Source: Ophiocordyceps camponoti-saundersi (nom. inval.)
Taxonomy: Eukaryota > Ascomycota > Sordariomycetes > Hypocreales > Ophiocordycipitaceae
Direction: 5' to 3'
DNA: 12,550 bases
Assembly (NCBI GenBank): GCA_003339415.1
Contig: PDHQ01000660.1
Coordinates: 1-12,550, forward strand
Positions 8,265 to 12,550 of this stretch are shown here, in pieces. A program made the translations under genes and the position numbers. Position 1 is the first letter of the stretch; the number at the start of each line of letters is the position of its first letter. The notes beneath the pieces are model-generated. The model was not told where the DNA came from, ran no database searches, and saw only the letters and a program-made list of their open reading frames with translations.

Positions 8265-8513
8265 CGAAACCTGCGAAGGTATGCGAGGTTAAAGGTGTGC
8301 AAGGTATAGTATACTAAAAAAAAAAGAAAATAGGAAATAAAGTATCTAAAAAAAAAGATAACGAGCAGGGTAAATAAATATAAACAACTATTAGCAATCC
8401 TTAGCTAGCTTCTTAGCTAGCTAATAGCTATTAATAATTACTATTAATACCTATTATAGTAACTTAATATTTACTATAGCAAGTTATTATTCTTAGTTTA
8501 TTCCTACTTAACC
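8265..8513 (-). repeat. 252-bp tandem repeat, copy 2, adjacent to the polypurine tract
   Basis: This is the second copy of the unit at 8013-8260. The palindrome TAGTGCACTA of copy 1 is TAGTATACTA here (8307-8316): TG became TA and CA became TA, so symmetry was kept because RIP acts on both strands. The TTAGCTAGC stem-loop is also present, its loop TTCTCA now TTCTTA. On the minus strand this copy begins a few bases after AGGGGTAGGGAAA and would be the 3' LTR of the pol-containing element if the LTR reading is right. Confidence 0.7.
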
Positions 8514-8518
8514 TTATA

Positions 8519-8531
8519 TTTCCCTACCCCT
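8519..8531 (-). other. Polypurine tract (plus-strand primer site) after pol
   Basis: The minus strand reads AGGGGTAGGGAAA between the end of the integrase frame and the first 252-bp repeat copy. In LTR retrotransposons an RNase H-resistant purine run of this kind primes plus-strand DNA and sits directly before the 3' LTR. Its one non-purine is a T. Position and composition both fit, though RIP may have altered bases. Confidence 0.55.
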
Positions 8532-9199
8532 AACTTCTTATAATAATAAGTTCCTATAAGCGTAAGAGTCTTTACCTTAAAGCTTATCTATTCCTTTACC
8601 TAACTTATAGCCTTATCGGGTAGCTATATCTTATATTACCCGCCGTAAGGGTATTAAATATACTTTACGTAATATAAATAATTAAAGATTATTTATATAA
8701 AGTTTTCGTAAAACTTAATATCTAATAACGCTATAAATTAAATACGTAATAAATAAAATAACTTTAATAATAATAAATAGGTTATCTTATATAGTTACGA
8801 ACTTCCTATATAATATATTTACCTTATCTTACCTTTCCTATACGAAGTTACTAACTTATAAGGTATATCGTAGCTTAGTATTATATTTAGTTATATTAAA
8901 GTTAGCTAAAGTATCCTAGATTATATTCTTTTCTTCTATTATAGCTAATATTAAATCGCGGACTATTTAGTTATCTTAGTTAAAATAGTTAAAGTTAAAT
9001 TATTTAGCTTTAAATATCTTTTTATTTTAATATATAACTATAAGGTTAAATCCTAATATAGCCTTTACTAAAGTTACCTTTAAAGTCTTAACTTTTCGAG
9101 AATTTAGTATATTAGTAATCTAGGGTAACGCTTCGTTTTACGTTTCTAAGGAGATACCGGACTACTTAAGACTCTATTTTTATAGTTAGTCTTTTACTA

Positions 9200-9620
9200 A
9201 TTAAATATACCTCTCCGCTAGTTTAGTACTCTAAAAGTATAAGACCGGGCTAAATTTCTATTTAACTTTATATCGCTTAGCTATATTTTCTATAATAATA
9301 TTAGCGAAAGAGCGTCCGTTATCTAAGTAAATAGCTTTAAGCTAGCTAAATACTAAATTTTAGTAATATTACTATATATTTATTACCTCTAAGCTAGTTA
9401 TATTTTTATATACTTAAGTTAATAGAAAATATATTATATAATCTACGGCTATTAGAATATATTAATATTTATAAGCACTAATAAGCGTAATAGGTCTTAG
9501 GAAGTTAATAACTATTATTTCCTATAGCTTATATATCGTAATCTATTTATATTTTAACTTAAGTAAACGTAATATAGTTTATTAGTAAATTATATAAGAT
9601 ATATAATAATAAATAATATT
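9200..9620 (-). pseudogene. Integrase (CxxC and DD35E) of the gypsy pol relic
   Basis: Motifs share one minus-strand frame. Y-I-I-Y-x-x (9596-9585) is what C-x2-C-Q of the HHCC zinc finger becomes when TGT/TGC turn into TAT/TAC. The first catalytic Asp is in I-A-V-D-Y (GAT at 9443-9441), 48 codons later. The second is in Y-L-D-N-G-R-S-F (GAT at 9323-9321), with 39 residues between. The Glu is in L-A-E-R (GAG at 9215-9213), exactly 35 residues on, giving the D-D-35-E spacing of retroviral and gypsy integrases. All three acidic codons survived, but many in-frame stops prevent expression. Confidence 0.88.
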
Positions 9621-10194
9621 TAATTAATAAGTTAGCTATTATAAGATTCCTTTTAAATTCGCTAGAGTCTTTTCTTTAAAAAAATAGCTTAATATATTAT
9701 AAGTATTTTATAATTTTAACTAGATATTTAACTATAGATAAATACTTAGCTTATTATTTATTCGATTTAATATAATATAGGATCTTATTCTAAACTTAAT
9801 ATCTAATAGCTATCTTTTAGATATAGCGATATTTATCGTTTAGTAATACTTATATTTTATTAATAAGAAAGAGTATAATTTCTATATATTATAAGTCTCC
9901 TAGCTAAGAGGATATAGCCGCCCGGAGGTAAAATACCTCTTCACTTACTAGCGGTTTACCTAATAAGAGTTAAGTAGCCTTAATAATATCTAGCGCTAAT
10001 ATAATATAGCCCTTTATATTTAAAATATCGCTTTTTAAAATATTATATAATTTAAATATATTATCTATAATTCTAATAATTTTTATTATATTCGGGTAAT
10101 AAATATATTTAATATCCTATTCTTATAAAATATTAATTTACCTTATAATTTTACTATATATTTCTACTATATTTATTATTAAGTTAATAATACT

Positions 10195-10460
10195 TTTATA
10201 ATCTATATAAATTTTAAGGGGATATAAGGATATATTTACTATTTACTAATATTCCTTAATCGCGTAAATAATAGCTAATATTTCTTTTTTAAATATAAAA
10301 TATCGCTACTTTAAATTATTTAGCCGAAATAATATCTATATAATAATTTTTATATCTTAGAAATTAGAGTCTTTAATAGATATTCCGTTAGGATAGTTAT
10401 TAAGTTAGCAGAGAATAGCCCTAGTCCTAATATCAGATATATCTATTACTAAGTAAAATT
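10195..10460 (-). pseudogene. RNase H domain of the gypsy pol relic
   Basis: In the RT frame, Y-L-V-I-D-I-S-D-I-R-T-R-A-I-L-C (10455-10408) matches the first RNase H motif of gypsy elements (T-D-A-S-D-x-A-x-G-x-V-L). The catalytic Asp codon GAT at 10443-10441 is intact. Further on come E-I-L-A-I-I-Y-A-I-K-E-Y, the counterpart of K-E-x-L-A-I-V-x-A-x-x-x-W, and I-D-Y-K-S with its GAT at 10203-10201, the counterpart of T-D-H-K. Residual CA and TG dinucleotides around 10385-10440 show milder mutation here. Confidence 0.85.
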
Positions 10461-10849
10461 ATATATTTATCCGTATTCTAAATATTACGTTATTCTAAAT
10501 AGCTTAGTATAGGAATTATAAAGCTTTTACCGCCTTTAGCGTCTAAATAGGTTTATCCCGATATCGTGCCTTTAATTATATAGATTAGCGTCCTAATAAA
10601 GTTACCTTATTTACCTTTTTAAAAAATACTTTCTTAATAAGTCTAGCCTTATTTACTCTCCTTAGTATAAAATAACGAAGGAATAAGGTTAGCTATAGTA
10701 TTATTTAAACTTCTTCCTAAGATTAAGGGGGATATTATTAAAAATAGTCTCCTAACTATATAAATCTCTGCTAATACTTAGTTTTTAAATAAAATCGCCT
10801 TATTTCTAATTTAAACTTAACTAATTTAGCTATACTATTAAATAGCTTC

Positions 10850-11600
10850 GTTTTATTACCTATAAGACTAATTAGCACCTATACTATTTTAGGGAAATAT
10901 TAATATTAAAAGAAATTAAAATATTTATTAAAAGTTTTACTTCTAAGGTTATAATTATTAATATAAATAAATATTAATATTAAGTATTTTATAATAAAAC
11001 CTAATAATATTTAGTATTTAACTTTATCCGATAATATTAATTTACTAAATATAATATCCCTATACCTTACGTATATAAAGGGGGCGCTTATTAGTCCTTA
11101 CGGTATATTAATATATTCCTATATACCGTTAGGGGCGGTAAAGCCTATCTTATATATATCCTCTAGCTATATTAAGATTAACTAAAACTTATTAAATATA
11201 TCTAGCTAAGAGAAAACTATCGGTTATCTAATATATACTTAGTTTAAATTAACCTCTAGGTTATAATATAGATATCTTAGTTTTATTATATTCCTATTAA
11301 TATCGCGGTAATTATAAACTATTCTCTAAGCTGCTAGGTTTAATAGGTATTTCTTAACGAATAAAGTTCTAGCTACCTTTTCTATATTATCGCCGATAAG
11401 TTAAATAATATTTACTTTTTCTATTATTAGGAATACCTTACCTATAAAAATCCGTTTAAGCTTACTATACCTTATTTATTTAAATATAGCTAGCGTTACT
11501 CTTTTCTTTAATTTAATTTAATAAGTAATTAGTTATATAAGCTAAATCTCCTTAAGAGTAGAAATAAAATAATCCTTATAAGTAAAATATAATCTTATAA
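10850..11600 (-). pseudogene. Reverse transcriptase domain of the gypsy pol relic
   Basis: Motifs in one frame, 5' to 3' on the minus strand: a V-x-x-Y-R-D-I-N-R-N motif (11319-11290), the counterpart of V-D-Y-R-x-L-N in gypsy RT; L-D-I-F with the first catalytic Asp still GAT (11202-11200); I-P-x-G-L-I-S-A-P-F (11106-11071), matching M-P-F-G-L-T-N-A-P; and Y-I-N-N-Y (10965-10951), where the two catalytic Asp codons of Y-x-D-D have become AAT by G-to-A change. About 79 codons separate the first Asp from the Y-x-D-D motif, somewhat more than in common gypsy RTs. Loss of both Asp in the active site by itself would abolish polymerase activity. Confidence 0.88.
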
Positions 11601-11794
11601 CCCTCTCTCTTTATTCTTCTATCTTAACGTAATCTCTTAGCGTAATAAAGCTTTATTTAAACTACGCGTTAATTTCCCTAATTAAGGTATCTAATAGAGG
11701 ATAAATAACTAAGTTTAAGGTAATACCTTTATAAGATATAAGTCTTAAAATACTTATTATTATAATACTTACTTATCTAAGATTAGGGTTTAAA

Positions 11795-11981
11795 ATTAGT
11801 TAGTGACTTTTTAGTCTTTTTTTAGTTAGTCCGGACTAACTAACTAAAGTCCTTATTTTTAGGGACTAAAAAAAGTCCTGACTGACTAAAGTCCTTATAG
11901 TGACTAATTTTAGTTAGTCACTTTTAGTCTTTAGTTAGTTAGTAACTGACTAAAGACTAAAAAATTAGTCACTAGCGTGAA
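11795..11981. repeat. Cluster of TTAGTC/GACTAA inverted repeats at the right end
   Basis: About 185 bp is packed with short inverted and direct copies of TTAGTC(A/C/T), such as TTAGTGACT, AGTCCGGACT, AAAGTCC, GACTGACTAAAG and TTAGTCACT. Several pairs can fold back on each other. CA and TG are kept far more than in the pol relic next to it. Such arrays are typical of subterminal regions of DNA transposons or of a MITE; the left part (TTAGTGACTTTTTAGTC) and the right part (GACTAAAAAATTAGTCACTA) could be the imperfect ends of a MITE of about 185 bp. No coding potential. Confidence 0.65.
11969..11981 (-). repeat. Right copy of the 13-bp inverted repeat
   Basis: TCACTAGCGTGAA is the reverse complement of 964-976. 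It closes the TTAGTC repeat cluster; beyond it the DNA is plain AT-rich. The CG-containing 13-mer is unlikely to recur by chance in so AT-rich a sequence, so the two copies are probably related, either as ends of one element or as parts of two copies of one MITE family. Confidence 0.5.
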
Positions 11982-12550
11982 TTTTTTTTTTTATATTTTT
12001 AAAAAAAACCTTATTAAAAGCGCTTCTAAATAGTACTTTTTTTATATTTTTAGCTATTTTACTTCTTTTTTAATAAAAGGTTAAAGATAATACTTTTTTA
12101 AAATATATTTTTAAAAAATATTAAGAAGAAAAAAACGTTAATAAATTATATAATAATATAAAATAATTTTAAAAAATAGATAGATCTTATTATAGCTTAA
12201 AATTACTTTCTTTATAATTTTACCTATTTTTTTATAATTATTATAAAAATGTTAATAGAAATAAAATAGGTATTTTAAGAATTTATTATAAGTATATAAT
12301 AGTTATATATTAATAATACTTAAAGATTATATTACTTATAATATTATTTAATATAAGATTATATTTTTTTTCTATTTTTAAATAAATTATTAAAAAAGAT
12401 AATAAATATTATACTTACTACCTTATACTAAGTACTAAAAAGACTAATATTTATTTTTAATACTTAATTAAAGATAAATAAATAGTTTAAAAATTTACTA
12501 AGAAAGAAAAAGGTCTCTTTTATATAATATCTTTTTTTTAGCTTAGTAAG
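11982..12550. other. AT-rich DNA without recognisable features
   Basis: Poly-A and poly-T runs and TAT-rich sequence fill this part. CA and TG are again almost absent. I find no frame longer than would be expected by chance, no RNA gene and no clear repeat. It is probably further RIP-degraded repeat DNA whose origin can no longer be read by eye. Confidence 0.5.

Larger units (their letters stand above)
8533..11785 (-). pseudogene. RIP-killed Ty3/gypsy pol polyprotein (RT, RNase H, integrase)
   Basis: The minus strand encodes, in order, reverse transcriptase, RNase H and a DDE integrase, the domain order of Ty3/gypsy (Metaviridae) and not of Ty1/copia. One frame holds from about 11780 to at least 9908 with no indel: RT motifs, the RNase H motif and a G-K-P-L-V-S-E-E-V stretch at about 9960-9930 all share it. 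The integrase motifs lie in another frame, so a frame change falls between about 9900 and 9600. Damage consists of stops at TAA/TAG and changes such as GAT to AAT. The frame begins within a few bases of the right-hand repeat cluster, and I see no protease or Gag upstream of RT, so pol is truncated or separated from gag. The C-terminal part (9200-8533) is a basic tail with no clear chromodomain. It cannot be functional. Confidence 0.85.

Noticed and set aside
8013..8513. CRISPR-like or satellite array
   Set aside because: There are only two long copies with no spacers, in a eukaryotic RIP context; neither a CRISPR nor a large satellite is supported.
966..11979. DIRS-type element, suggested by inverted repeats around an RT
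   Set aside because: The pol relic carries a DD35E integrase after RNase H. DIRS elements use a tyrosine recombinase, and none of its motifs was seen.

Overview
The window looks like a gene-poor, extremely AT-rich block from a filamentous ascomycete (Pezizomycotina) that has been heavily mutated by repeat-induced point mutation (RIP). The evidence is direct. Across most of the sequence CA and TG dinucleotides are almost gone while CG is kept; for example 5221-5520 has no CA and no TG but seven CG. ATG start codons and TGA stops have therefore nearly vanished, and former coding regions appear as frames broken only by TAA/TAG where Gln or Trp codons would have stood. I cannot name the species.

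Layout. 1-250 is AT-only low-complexity DNA with a 31-bp tandem repeat. 316-711 (+) is a less damaged relic frame of unknown identity. 731-812 (-) is a tRNA or tRNA-like gene with an intact B box, acceptor stem and Pol III terminator; it is the only candidate for an active gene. 940-1075 is a cluster of short palindromes. From about 1.1 to 11.8 kb lies a RIP-degraded transposon complex. On the minus strand, in reading order, it holds a Ty3/gypsy-type pol (RT, RNase H and DDE integrase, about 11785-8533), a polypurine tract, a 252-bp repeat in two tandem copies, tandem-repeat DNA (8012-7510), a long unidentified ORF relic (7500-5226 and 2786-2500) and a gag-like frame (about 2460-1100). The last ORF is interrupted by a plus-strand unit (2787-5225) made of two 197-bp direct repeats around one long relic ORF that starts with two in-frame 35-codon repeats. 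11795-11981 is a second cluster of short inverted repeats, and 11982-12550 is featureless AT-rich DNA.

How it fits together. pol lies upstream of gag on the same strand, the reverse of normal gypsy order, and the doubled 252-bp repeat sits between them beside a polypurine tract. A 13-bp inverted repeat (964-976 and 11969-11981) brackets the complex. This would suit a circularly permuted retroelement, such as an integrated two-LTR circle or part of a tandem array, but two unrelated truncated elements remain possible. No protein-coding gene in the window looks intact. Frame reconstructions were made by eye; domain calls rest on motifs and their spacing, not on database searches.
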